In this document: positions 52,716 to 64,000 of the stretch, piece by piece
Layout: every line of letters starts with the position of its first letter
How positions within the stretch are numbered: the first letter of the stretch is position 1
From: Nemertoderma westbladi
Taxonomy: Eukaryota; Xenacoelomorpha; Nemertodermatida; Nemertodermatidae
Length of the DNA: 64,000 nucleotides
Assembly (NCBI GenBank): GCA_032718475.1
Contig: JAUCBJ010000641.1
Coordinates: 1 to 64,000, forward strand
Direction: 5' to 3'
The notes under the pieces: generated by a model
The model's database searches: none
Seen by the model: the letters and a program-made list of their open reading frames with translations, nothing else
What the model was told of the DNA's origin: nothing
Translations under genes and position numbers: made by a program

Positions 52716-55700
52716 GTGACTCACCATTCTATCTATGTTGTATACTCTGGTGTAAGTGACTCACCATTCTATCTATATGTTGTATACTCTGGTGTAAGTG
52801 ACTCACCATTATATCTATATGTTGTATACTCTGGTGTAAGTGACTCACCATTCTATCTATTTGTTGTATACTCTGGTGTAAGTGATTCACCATTCTATCT
52901 ATATGTTGTATACTCTGGTGTAAGTGACTCACCATTATATCTATTTGTTGTATACTCTGGTGTAAGTGACTCACCATTCTATCTATATGTAGTATACTCT
53001 GGTGTAAGTGACTCACCATTATATCTATTTGATGTATACTCTGGTGTAAGTGACGCACCATTCTATCTATATGTTGTATACTCTGGTGTAAGTGACTCAC
53101 CATTCTATCTATATGTTGTATACTCTGGTGTAAGTGACTCACCATTCTATCTATTTGTTGTATACTCTGGTGTAAGTGACTCACCATTCCATCTATATGT
53201 TGTATACTCTGGTGTAAGTGACTCACCATTCTATCTATATGTAATATACTCTGGTGTAAGTGACTCACCATTCTATCTATGTTGTATACTCTGGTGTAAG
53301 TGACTCACCATTCTATCTATATGTTGTATACTCTGGTGTAAGTGACTCACCATTCTATCTATGTTGTATACTCTGGTGTAAGTGACTCACCATTCTATCT
53401 ATGTTGTATACTCTGGTGTAAGTGACTCACCATTCTATCTATTTGTTGTATACTCTGGTGTAAGTGACTCACCATTCTATCTAGATGTTGTATACTCTGG
53501 TGTAAGTGACTCACCATTCTATCTATGTTGTATACTCTGGTGTAAGTGACTCACCATTCTATCTATATGTTGTATACTCTGGTGTAAGTGACTCACCATT
53601 ATATCTATATGTTGTATACTCTGGTGTAAGTGACTCACCATTCTATCTATTTGTTGTATACTCTGGTGTAAGTGATTCACCATTCTATCTATATGTTGTA
53701 TACTCTGGTGTAAGTGACTCACCATTATATCTATTTGTTGTATACTCTGGTGTAAGTGACTCACCATTCTATCTATATGTAGTATACTCTGGTGTAAGTG
53801 ACTCACCATTATATCTATTTGTTGTATACTCTGGTGTAAGTGACGCACCATTCTATCTATATTTTGTATACTCTGGTGTAAGTGACTCACCATTATATCT
53901 ATATGTTGTATACTCTGGTGTAAGTGACTCACCATTCTATCTATATGTTGTATACTCTGGTGTAAGTGACTCACCATTCTATCTATTTGTTGTATACTCT
54001 GGTGTAAGTGACTCACCATTCCATCTATATGTTGTATACTCTGGTGTAAGTGACTCACCATTCTATCTATATGTAATATACTCTGGTGTAAGTGACTCAC
54101 CATTCTATCTATGTTGTATACTCTGGTGTAAGTGACTCACCATTCTATCTATATGTTGTATACCCTGGTGTAAGTGACTCACCATTCTATCTATATGTTG
54201 TATACTCTGGTGTAAGTGACTCACCATTCTATCTATTTGTTGTATACTCTGGTGTAAGTGACTCACCATTCTATCTATTTGTTGTATACTCTGGTGTAAG
54301 TGACTCACCATTCTATATATATGTTGTATACTCTGGTGTAAGTGACTCACCAATCTATCTATGTTGTATACTCTGGTGTAAGTGACTCACCATTCTATCC
54401 ATATGTTGTATACTCTGGTGTAAGTAACTCACCATTATATCTATATGTTGTATACTCTGGTGTAAGTGACTCACCATTATATCTATTTGTTGTATACTCT
54501 GGTGTAAGTGACTCACCATTATATCTAAATGTTGTATACTCTGGTGTAAGTGACTCACCATTCTATCTAAATCTAAATGTTGTATACTCTGGTGTAAGTG
54601 ACTCACCATTATATCTAAATGTTGTATACTCTGGTGTAAGTGACTCACCATTCTATCTATTTGTTGTATACTCTGGTGTAAGTGACTCACCATTCTATAT
54701 ATATGTTGTATACTCTGGTGTAAGTGACTCACCATTCTATCTATATGTTGTATACTCTGGTGTAAGTGACTCACCATTCTATCTATTTGTTGTATTATCT
54801 GGTGTAAGAGACTCACCATTCTATCTAGATGTTGTATACTCTGGTGTAAGTGACTCACCATTCTATCTATGTTGTATACTCTGGTGTAAGTGACTCACCA
54901 TTCTATCTATATGTTGTATACTCTGGTGTAAGTGACTCACCATTATATCTATATGTTGTATACTCTGGTGTAAGTGACTCACCATTCTATCTATTTGTTG
55001 TATACTCTGGTGTAAGTGATTCACCATTCTATCTATATGTTGTATACTCTGGTGTAAGTGACTCACCATTATATCTATTTGTTGTATACTCTGGTGTAAG
55101 TGACTCACCATTCTATCTATATGTAGTATACTCTGGTGTAAGTGACTCACCATTATATCTATTTGTTGTATACTCTGGTGTAAGTGACGCACCATTCTAT
55201 CTATATGTTGTATACTCTGGTGTAAGTGACTCACCATTATATCTATATGTTGTATACTCTGGTGTAAGTGACTCACCATTCTATCTATATGTTGTATACT
55301 CTGGTGTAAGTGACTCACCATTCTATCTATTTGTTGTATACTCTGGTGTAAGTGACTCACCATTCCATCTATATGTTGTATACTCTGGTGTAAGTGACTC
55401 ACCATTCTATCTATATGTAATATACTCTGGTGTAAGTGACTCACCATTCTATCTATGTTGTATACTCTGGTGTAAGTGACTCACCATTCTATCTATATGT
55501 TGTATACCCTGGTGTAAGTGACTCACCATTCTATCTATATGTTGTATACTCTGGTGTAAGTGACTCACCATTCTATCTATTTGTTGTATACTCTGGTGTA
55601 AGTGACTCACCATTCTATCTATTTGTTGTATACTCTGGTGTAAGTGACTCACCATTCTATCTATATGTTGTATACTCTGGTGTAAGTGACTCACCATTCT

Positions 55701-58700
55701 ATCTATGTTGTATACTCTGGTGTAAGTGACTCACCATTCTATCCATATGTTGTATACTCTGGTGTAAGTGACTCACCATTATATCTATATGTTGTATACT
55801 CTGGTGTAAGTGACTCACCATTATATCTATTTGTTGTATACTCTGGTGTAAGTGACTCACCATTATATCTAAATGTTGTATACTCTGGTGTAAGTGACTC
55901 ACCATTCTATCTAAATCTAAATGTTGTATACTCTGGTGTAAGTGACTCACCATTATATCTAAATGTTGTATACTCTGGTGTAAGTGACTCACCATTCTAT
56001 CTATTTGTTGTATACTCTGGTGTAAGTGACTCACCATTCTATATATATGTTGTATACTCTGGTGTAAGTGACTCACCATTCTATCTATATGTTGTATACT
56101 CTGGTGTAAGTGACTCACCATTCTATCTATTTGTTGTATTATCTGGTGTAAGAGACTCACCATTATATCTAAATGTTTTATACTCTGGTGTAAGTGACTC
56201 ACCATTCTATCTATTTGTTGTATACTCTGGTGTAAGTGACTCACCATTCTATCTATTTGTTGTATACTCTGGTGTAAGTGACTCACCATTCTATATGTTG
56301 TATACTCTGGTGTAAGTGACTCACCATTCTATCTATATGTTGTATACTCTGGTGTAAGTGACTCACCATTATATCTATATGTTGTATACTCTGGTGTAAG
56401 TGACTCACCATTCTATCTATTTGTTGTATACTCTGGTGTAAGTGATTCACCATTCTATCTATATGTTGTATACTCTGGTGTAAGTGACTCACCATTATAT
56501 CTATTTGTTGTATACTCTGGTGTAAGTGACTCACCATTCTATCTATATGTAGTATACTCTGGTGTAAGTGACTCACCATTATATCTATTTGTTGTATACT
56601 CTGGTGTAAGTGACGCACCATTCTATCTATATGTTGTATACTCTGGTGTAAGTGACTCACCATTCTATCCATATGCTGTATACTCTGGTGTAAGTGACTC
56701 ACCATTCTATCTATATGTTGTATACTCTGGTGTAAGTGACTCACCATTCTATCTATTTGTTGTATACTCTGGTGTAAGTGACTCACCATTCCATCTATAT
56801 GTTGTATACTCTGGTGTAAGTGACTCACCATTCTATCTATATGTAATATACTCTGGTGTAAGTGACTCACCATTCTATCTATGTTGTATACTCTGGTGTA
56901 AGTGACTCACCATTCTATCTATATGTTGTATACTCTGGTGTAAGTGACTCACCATTCTATCTAAATCTAAATGTTGTATACTCTGGTGTAAGTGACTCAC
57001 CATTCTATCTATGTTGTATACTCTGGTGTAAGTGACTCACCATTCTATCTATATGTTGTATACTCTGGTGTAAGTGAATCACCATTCTATCTATATGTTG
57101 TATACTCTGGTGTAAGTGACTCACCATTCTATCTATTTGTTGTATACTCTGGTGTAAGTGACTCACCATTCTATCTAAATCTAAATGTTGTATACTCTGG
57201 TGTAAGTGACTCACCATTCTATCTATGTTGTATACTCTGGTGTAAGTGACTCACCATTCTATCTATATGTTGTATACTCTGGTGTAAGTGACTCACCATT
57301 CTATCTATTTGTTGTATACTCTGGTGTAAGTGACTCACCATTCTATCTATTTGTTGTATACTCTGGTGTAAGTGACTCACCATTCTATCTATTTGTTGTA
57401 TACTCTGGTGTAAGTGACTCACCATTCTATATATATGTTGTATACTCTGGTGTAAGTGACTCACCATTCTATCTATATGTTGTATACTCTGGTGTAAGTG
57501 ACTCACCATTCTATCTATTTGTTGTATACTCTGGTGTAAGAGACTCACCATTATATCTAAATGTTTTATACTCTGGTGTAAGTGACTCACCATTCTATCT
57601 ATTTGTTGTATACTCTGGTGTAAGTGACTCACCATTCTATCTATTTGTTGTATACTCTGGTGTAAGTGACTCACCATTCTATATGTTGTATACTCTGGTG
57701 TAAGTGACTCACCATTCTATCTATATGTTGTATACTCTGGTGTAAGTGACTCACCATTATATCTATATGTTGTATACTCTGGTGTAAGTGACTCACCATT
57801 CTATCTATTTGTTGTATACTCTGGTGTAAGTGATTCACCATTCTATCTATATGTTGTATACTCTGGTGTAAGTGACTCACCATTATATCTATTTGTTGTA
57901 TACTCTGGTGTAAGTGACTCACCATTCTATCTATATGTAGTATACTCTGGTGTAAGTGACTCACCATTATATCTATTTGTTGTATACTCTGGTGTAAGTG
58001 ACGCACCATTCTATCTATATGTTGTATACTCTGGTGTAAGTGACTCACCATTCTATCCATATGCTGTATACTCTGGTGTAAGTGACTCACCATTCTATCT
58101 ATATGTTGTATACTCTGGTGTAAGTGACTCACCATTCTATCTATTTGTTGTATACTCTGGTGTAAGTGACTCACCATTCCATCTATATGTTGTATACTCT
58201 GGTGTAAGTGACTCACCATTCTATCTATATGTAATATACTCTGGTGTAAGTGACTCACCATTCTATCTATGTTGTATACTCTGGTGTAAGTGACTCACCA
58301 TTCTATCTATATGTTGTATACTCTGGTGTAAGTGACTCACCATTCTATCTAAATCTAAATGTTGTATACTCTGGTGTAAGTGACTCACCATTCTATCTAT
58401 GTTGTATACTCTGGTGTAAGTGACTCACCATTCTATCTATATGTTGTATACTCTGGTGTAAGTGAATCACCATTCTATCTATATGTTGTATACTCTGGTG
58501 TAAGTGACTCACCATTCTATCTATTTGTTGTATACTCTGGTGTAAGTGACTCACCATTCTATCTAAATCTAAATGTTGTATACTCTGGTGTAAGTGACTC
58601 ACCATTCTATCTATGTTGTATACTCTGGTGTAAGTGACTCACCATTCTATCTATATGTTGTATACTCTGGTGTAAGTGACTCACCATTATTTCTAAATGT

Positions 58701-60443
58701 TGTATACTCTGGTGTAAGTGACTCACCATTCTATCTATATGTTGTATACTCTGGTGTAAGTGACTCACCATTCTATCTATATGTTGTATACTCTGGTGTA
58801 AGTGACTCACCATTCTATCTATATGTTGTATACTCTGGTGTAAGTGACTCACCATTCTATCTATATGTTGTATACTCTGGTGTAAGTGACTCACCATTCT
58901 ATCTATATGTTGTATACTCTGGTGTAAGTGACTCACCATTCTATCTATATGTTGTATACTCTGGTGTAAGTGACTCACCATTCTATCTATATGTTGTATA
59001 CTCTGGTGTAAATGACTCACCATTCTATCTATATGTTGTATACTCTGGTGTAAGTGACTCACCATTCCATCTAAATGTTGTATACTCTGGTGTAAGTGAC
59101 TCACCATTCTATCTATATGTAATATACTCTGGTGTAAGTGACTCACCATTCTATCTATGTTGTATACTCTGGTGTAAGTGACTCACCATTCTATCTATAT
59201 GTTGTATACTCTGGTGTAAGTGACTCACCATTCTATCTATTTGTTGTATACTCTGGTGTAAGTGACTCACCATTCCATCTATATGTTGTATACTCTGGTG
59301 TAAGTGACTCACCATTCTATCTATATGTAATATACTCTGGTGTAAGTGACTCACCATTCTATCTATGTTGTATACTCTGGTGTAAGTGACTCACCATTCT
59401 ATCTAAATCTAAATGTTGTATACTCTGGTGTAAGTGACTCACCATTCTATCTATGTTGTATACTCTGGTGTAAGTGACTCACCATTCTATCTATATGTTG
59501 TATACTCTGGTGTAAGTGAATCACCATTCTATCTATATGTTGTATACTCTGGTGTAAGTGACTCACCATTCTATCTATTTGTTGTATACTCTGGTGTAAG
59601 TGACTCACCATTCTATCTAAATCTAAATGTTGTATACTCTGGTGTAAGTGACTCACCATTCTATCTATGTTGTATACTCTGGTGTAAGTGACTCACCATT
59701 CTATCTATATGTTGTATACTCTGGTGTAAGTGACTCACCATTATATCTAAATGTTGTATACTCTGGTGTAAGTGACTCACCATTCTATCTATATGTTGTA
59801 TACTCTGGTGTAAGTGACTCACCATTCTATCTATATGTTGTATACTCTGGTGTAAGTGACTCACCATTCTATCTATATGTTGTATACTCTGGTGTAAGTG
59901 ACTCACCATTCTATCTATATGTTGTATACTCTGGTGTAAGTGACTCACCATTCTATCTATATGTTGTATACTCTGGTGTAAGTGACTCACCATTCTATCT
60001 ATATGTTGTATACTCTGGTGTAAGTGACTCACCATTCTATCTATATGTTGTATACTCTGGTGTAAATGACTCACCATTCTATCTATATGTTGTATACTCT
60101 GGTGTAAGTGACTCACCATTCCATCTAAATGTTGTATACTCTGGTGTAAGTGACTCACCATTCTATCTATATGTAATATACTCTGGTGTAAGTGACTCAC
60201 CATTCTATCTATGTTGTATACTCTGGTGTAAGTGACTCACCATTCTATCTATATGTTGTATACTCTGGTGTAAGTGACTCACCATTCTATCTATTTGTTG
60301 TATACTCTGGTGTAAGTGACTCACCATTCCATCTATATGTTGTATACTCTGGTGTAAGTGACTCACCATTCTATCTATATGTAATATACTCTGGTGTAAG
60401 TGACTCACCATTCTATCTATGTTGTATACTCTGGTGTAAGTGA
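52716..60443. repeat. Higher-order units of 790, 1344, 1388 and 1054 bp in the 42-bp array
   Basis: The marker GACGCACC monomer recurs at 53052, 53842, 55186, 56612 and 58000 (intervals 790, 1344, 1426, 1388). The block starting at 53506 is repeated from 54850. The block from 56992 recurs at 58380, and the block from 58380 recurs at 59434 (offset 1054). This nested pattern points to repeated unequal exchange. Confidence 0.8.
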
Positions 60444-63069
60444 CTCACCATTCTATCTATATGTTGTATACTCTGGTGTAAGTGACTCACCATTCTATCT
60501 ATATGTTGTATACTCTGGTGTAAGTGATTCACCATTCTATCTATATGTTGTATACTCTCGTGTAAGTGACTCACCATTCCATCTATATGTTGTATACTCT
60601 GGTGTAAGTGACTCACCATTCTATCTATATGTAATATACTCTGGTGTAAGTGACTCACCATTCTATCTATGTAATATACTCTGGTGTAAGTGACTCACCA
60701 TTCTATCTATATGTTGTATACTCTGGTGTAAGTGACTCACCATTCTATCTATATGTTGTATACTCTGGTGTAAGTGAATCACCATTCTATCTATATGTTG
60801 TATACTCTGGTGTAAGTGACTCACCATTCTATCTATATGTTGTATACTCTGGTGTAAGTGACTCACCAGTCTATCTATATGTTGTATACTCTGGTGTAAG
60901 TGACTCACCATTCCATCTATATGTTTTATACTCTGGTGTAAGTGACTCACCATTCTATCTATGTGTTGTATACTCTGGTGTAAGTGACTCACCATTCTAT
61001 CTATATGTTGTATACTCTGGTGTAAGTGACTCACCATTCTATCTATATGTTGTATACTCTGGTGTAAGTGACTCACCATTCCATCTATATGTTTTATACT
61101 CTGGTGTAAGTGACTCACCATTCTATCTATATGTTGTATACTCTGGTGTAAGTGACTCACCATTCTATCTATATGTTGTATACTCTGGTGTAAGTGACTC
61201 ACCATTCTATCTATATGTTGTATACTCTGGTGTAAGTGACTCACCATTCTACCTATGTTGTATACTCTGGTGTAAGTGACTCACCATTCTATCTATATGT
61301 TGTATACTCTGGTGTAAGTGACTCACCTTTCTATCTATATGTTGTATACTGATACTCTGGTGGAAGTGACTCGCCATTCCATCTATATGTTGTATACTCT
61401 GGTGTAAGTGACTCACCATTCCATCTATATGTTGTATACTCTGGTGTAAGTGACTCACCATTCCATCTATATGTTGTATACTCTGGTGTAAGTGACTCAC
61501 CATTCTATCTATATGTTGTATACTCTGGTGTAAGTGACTCACCATTCCATCTATATGTTGTATACTCTGGTGTAAGTGACTCACCATTCTATCTATATGT
61601 AATATACTCTGGTGTAAGTGACTCACCATTCTATCTATGTTGTATACTCTGGTGTAAGTGACTCACCATTCTATCTATATGTTGTATACTCTGGTGTAAG
61701 TGACTCACCATTCTTTCTAAATGTTGTATACTCTGGTGTAAGTGACTCACCATTCTATCTATGTTGTATACTCTGGTGTAAGTGACTCACCATTCTATCT
61801 ATATGTTGTATACTCTGGTGTAAGTGAATCACCATTCTATCTATATGTTGTATACTCTGGTGTAAGTTTCTCACCATTCTATCTATGTTGTATACTCTGG
61901 TGTAAGTGACTCACCATTCTATCTATATGTAGTATACTCTGGTGTAAGTGACTCACCATTCTATCTATATGTTGTATACTCTGGTGTAAGTGACTCACCA
62001 TTCTATCTATATGTTGTATACTCTGGTGTAAGTGACTCACCATTCTATCTATGTTGTATACTCTGGTGTAAGTGACTCACCATTATATCTATATGTTGTA
62101 TACTCTGGTGTAAGTGACTCACCATTATATCTATATGTTGTATACTCTGGTGTAAGTGACTCACCATTCTATCTATATGTTGTATTCTCTGGTGTAAGTG
62201 ACTCACCATTCTATCTATATGTTGTATTCTCTGGTGTAAGTGACTCACCATTCTATCTATTTGTTGTATACTCTGGTGTAAGTGACTCACCATTCTATCT
62301 AAATCTAATGTTGTATACTCTGGTGTAAGTGACTCACCATTCTATCTATGTTGTATACTCTGGTGTAAGTGACTCACCATTCTATCTATATGTTGTATAC
62401 TCTGGTGTAAGTGACTCACCATTATATCTAAATGTTGTATACTCTGGTGTAAGTGACTCACCATTCTATCTATATGTTGTATACTCTGGTGTAAGTGACT
62501 CACCATTCTATCTATATGTTGTATACTCTGGTGTAAGTGACTCACCATTCTATCTATATGTTGTATACTCTGGTGTAAGTGACTCACCATTCTATCTATA
62601 TGTTGTATACTCTGGTGTAAGTGACTCACCATTCTATCTATATGTTGTATACTCTGGTGTAAGTGACTCACCATTCTATCTATATGTTGTATACTCTGGT
62701 GTAAGTGACTCACCATTCTATCTATATGTTGTATACTCTGGTGTAAGTGACTCACCATTCTATCTATATGTTGTATACTCTGGTGTAAGTGACTCACCAT
62801 TCTATCTAAATGTTGTATACTCTGGTGTAAGTGACTCACCATTCTATCTATATGTTGTATACTCTGGTGTAAGTGACTCACCATTATATCTATATGTTGT
62901 ATACTCTGGTGTAAGTGACTCACCATTCTATCTATATGTTGTATACTCTGGTGTAAGTGACTCACCATTCTATCTATATGTTGTATACTCTGGTGTAAGT
63001 GACTCACCATTCTATCTATTTGTTGTATACTCTGGTGTAAGTGACTCACCATTCTATCTATTTGTTGTA

Positions 63070-64000
63070 TACTCTGGTGTAAGTGACTCACCATTCTATC
63101 TATATGTTGTATACTCTGGTGTAAGTGACTCACCATTCTATCTATATGTTGTATACTCTGGTGTAAGTGACTCACCATTCTATCTATATGTTGTATACTC
63201 TGGTGTAAGTGACTCACCATTCTATCTATATGTTGTATACTCTGGTGTAAGTGACTCACCATTCTATCTATATGTTGTATACTCTGGTGTAAGTGACTCA
63301 CCATTCTATCTATATGTTGTATACTCTGGTGTAAGTGACTCACCATTCTATCTATATGTTGTATACTCTGGTGTAAGTGACTCACCATTCTATCTATATG
63401 TTGTATACTCTGGTGTAAGTGACTCACCATTCTATCTATATGTTGTATACTCTGGTGTAAGTGACTCACCATTCTATCTATATGTTGTATACTCTGGTGT
63501 AAGTGACTCACCATTCTATCTATATGTTGTATACTCTGGTGTAAGTGACTCACCATTCTATCTATATGTTGTATACTCTGGTGTAAGTGACTCACCATTC
63601 TATCTATATGTTGTATACTCTGGTGTAAGTGACTCACCATTCTATCTATATGTTGTATACTCTGGTGTAAGTGACTCACCATTCTATCTATATGTTGTAT
63701 ACTCTGGTGTAAGTGACTCACCATTCTATCTATATGTTGTATACTCTGGTGTAAGTGACTCACCATTCTATCTATATGTTGTATACTCTGGTGTAAGTGA
63801 CTCACCATTCTATCTATATGTTGTATACTCTGGTGTAAGTGACTCACCATTCTATCTATATGTTGTATACTCTGGTGTAAGTGACTCACCATTCTATCTA
63901 TATGTTGTATACTCTGGTGTAAGTGACTCACCATTCTATCTATATGTTGTATACTCTGGTGTAAGTGACTCACCATTCTATCTATATGTTGTATACTCTG
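63070..64000. repeat. Fully homogeneous end of the 42-bp array
   Basis: From about 63070 to the window edge the monomers (about 22) show no differences by eye, whereas monomers at 44071-50000 differ at many sites. The homogeneous block probably continues outside the window. Confidence 0.8.

Larger units (their letters stand above)
44071..64000. repeat. 42-bp satellite array, about 470 monomers, continuing past the window
   Basis: The unit contains GTATACTCTGGTGTAAGTGA followed by CTCACCATTCTATCTATATGTT, 42 bp in all. Length variants are a 40-bp form (CTATCTATGTTG), a 48-bp form (CTAAATCTAAATGTTG) and rare others (45500, 46270, 50625, 61350). Because 42 is divisible by 3 and the monomer lacks stops in those frames, it gives long 14-residue-periodic frames on both strands (VVYSGVSDSPFYLY on plus, MVSHLHQSIQHIDR on minus). 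These break at every 40-bp monomer and are judged not to be genes. The right end of the array is not reached. Confidence 0.97.

Noticed and set aside
62342-63976. A 544-codon minus-strand gene of 14-residue repeats
   Set aside because: It is the 42-bp satellite read in a stop-free frame. The opposite strand is equally open, the frame breaks at each 40-bp variant, and no promoter, start context or non-repeat domain is seen.
6201-64000. Common ancestry of the 32-bp and 42-bp satellites through the shared GACTCAC
   Set aside because: Only about seven bases are shared and the rest of the units do not align; chance is sufficient.
44071-64000. Telomeric or subtelomeric simple repeat
   Set aside because: The unit is 42 bp and no TTAGGG-type hexamers are present in the array.

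Overview
The window is eukaryotic and almost certainly metazoan. It carries a spliced DNA-transposon transposase gene, the last exon of a MEMO1-type gene with an intact 3' splice site, an RPL12 (uL11) reading frame close to animal orthologues, non-LTR retrotransposon remnants and very long tandem satellites. Nothing is bacterial in layout. A marine invertebrate (an echinoderm or other deuterostome, or a lophotrochozoan) is plausible, but the sequence alone does not fix the phylum.

Layout. 1-2250: a broken LINE (endonuclease plus reverse transcriptase) on the minus strand, cut by the window edge. 2590-3075: a large foldback inverted repeat. 3074-3998: a non-autonomous DNA transposon with CAGGG ends and ATACG-rich subterminal repeats. 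4712-5209: an intact, intronless RPL12 frame on the minus strand. 5808-6200: a 21-bp palindromic repeat. 6201-12240: a 32-bp satellite of about 188 copies. 12600-13009: a decayed LINE 3' fragment that runs directly into the next satellite. 12973-42516: a 37-bp satellite of about 685 copies, split by a 4.2-kb transposon at 16556-20755. 43123-43461: the last coding exon of MEMO1 on the minus strand, with its 3' UTR below it. 44071-64000: a 42-bp satellite of about 470 copies that runs off the window. About 80% of the window is satellite.

How the parts relate. The 4.2-kb transposon sits in the 37-bp satellite with a clean TTAA duplication and matching G-rich termini. Its two-exon transposase is readable from end to end and keeps the FDG, DGD and NxSESFNS landmarks of Mutator-like/Kolobok-type transposases. 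The edge monomer of the 37-bp satellite continues in frame into the LINE fragment beside it, so the satellite probably arose by amplifying 37 bp of LINE coding sequence. If the MEMO1 exon belongs to a complete gene, the 42-bp satellite lies inside its last intron. Nearly every 42-bp monomer carries a perfect AP-1 core (TGACTCA) and a consensus-like 5' splice hexamer on each strand. The many long frames in that array arise because 42 is a multiple of 3 and the monomer has no stops in those frames. They are not believed to be genes.
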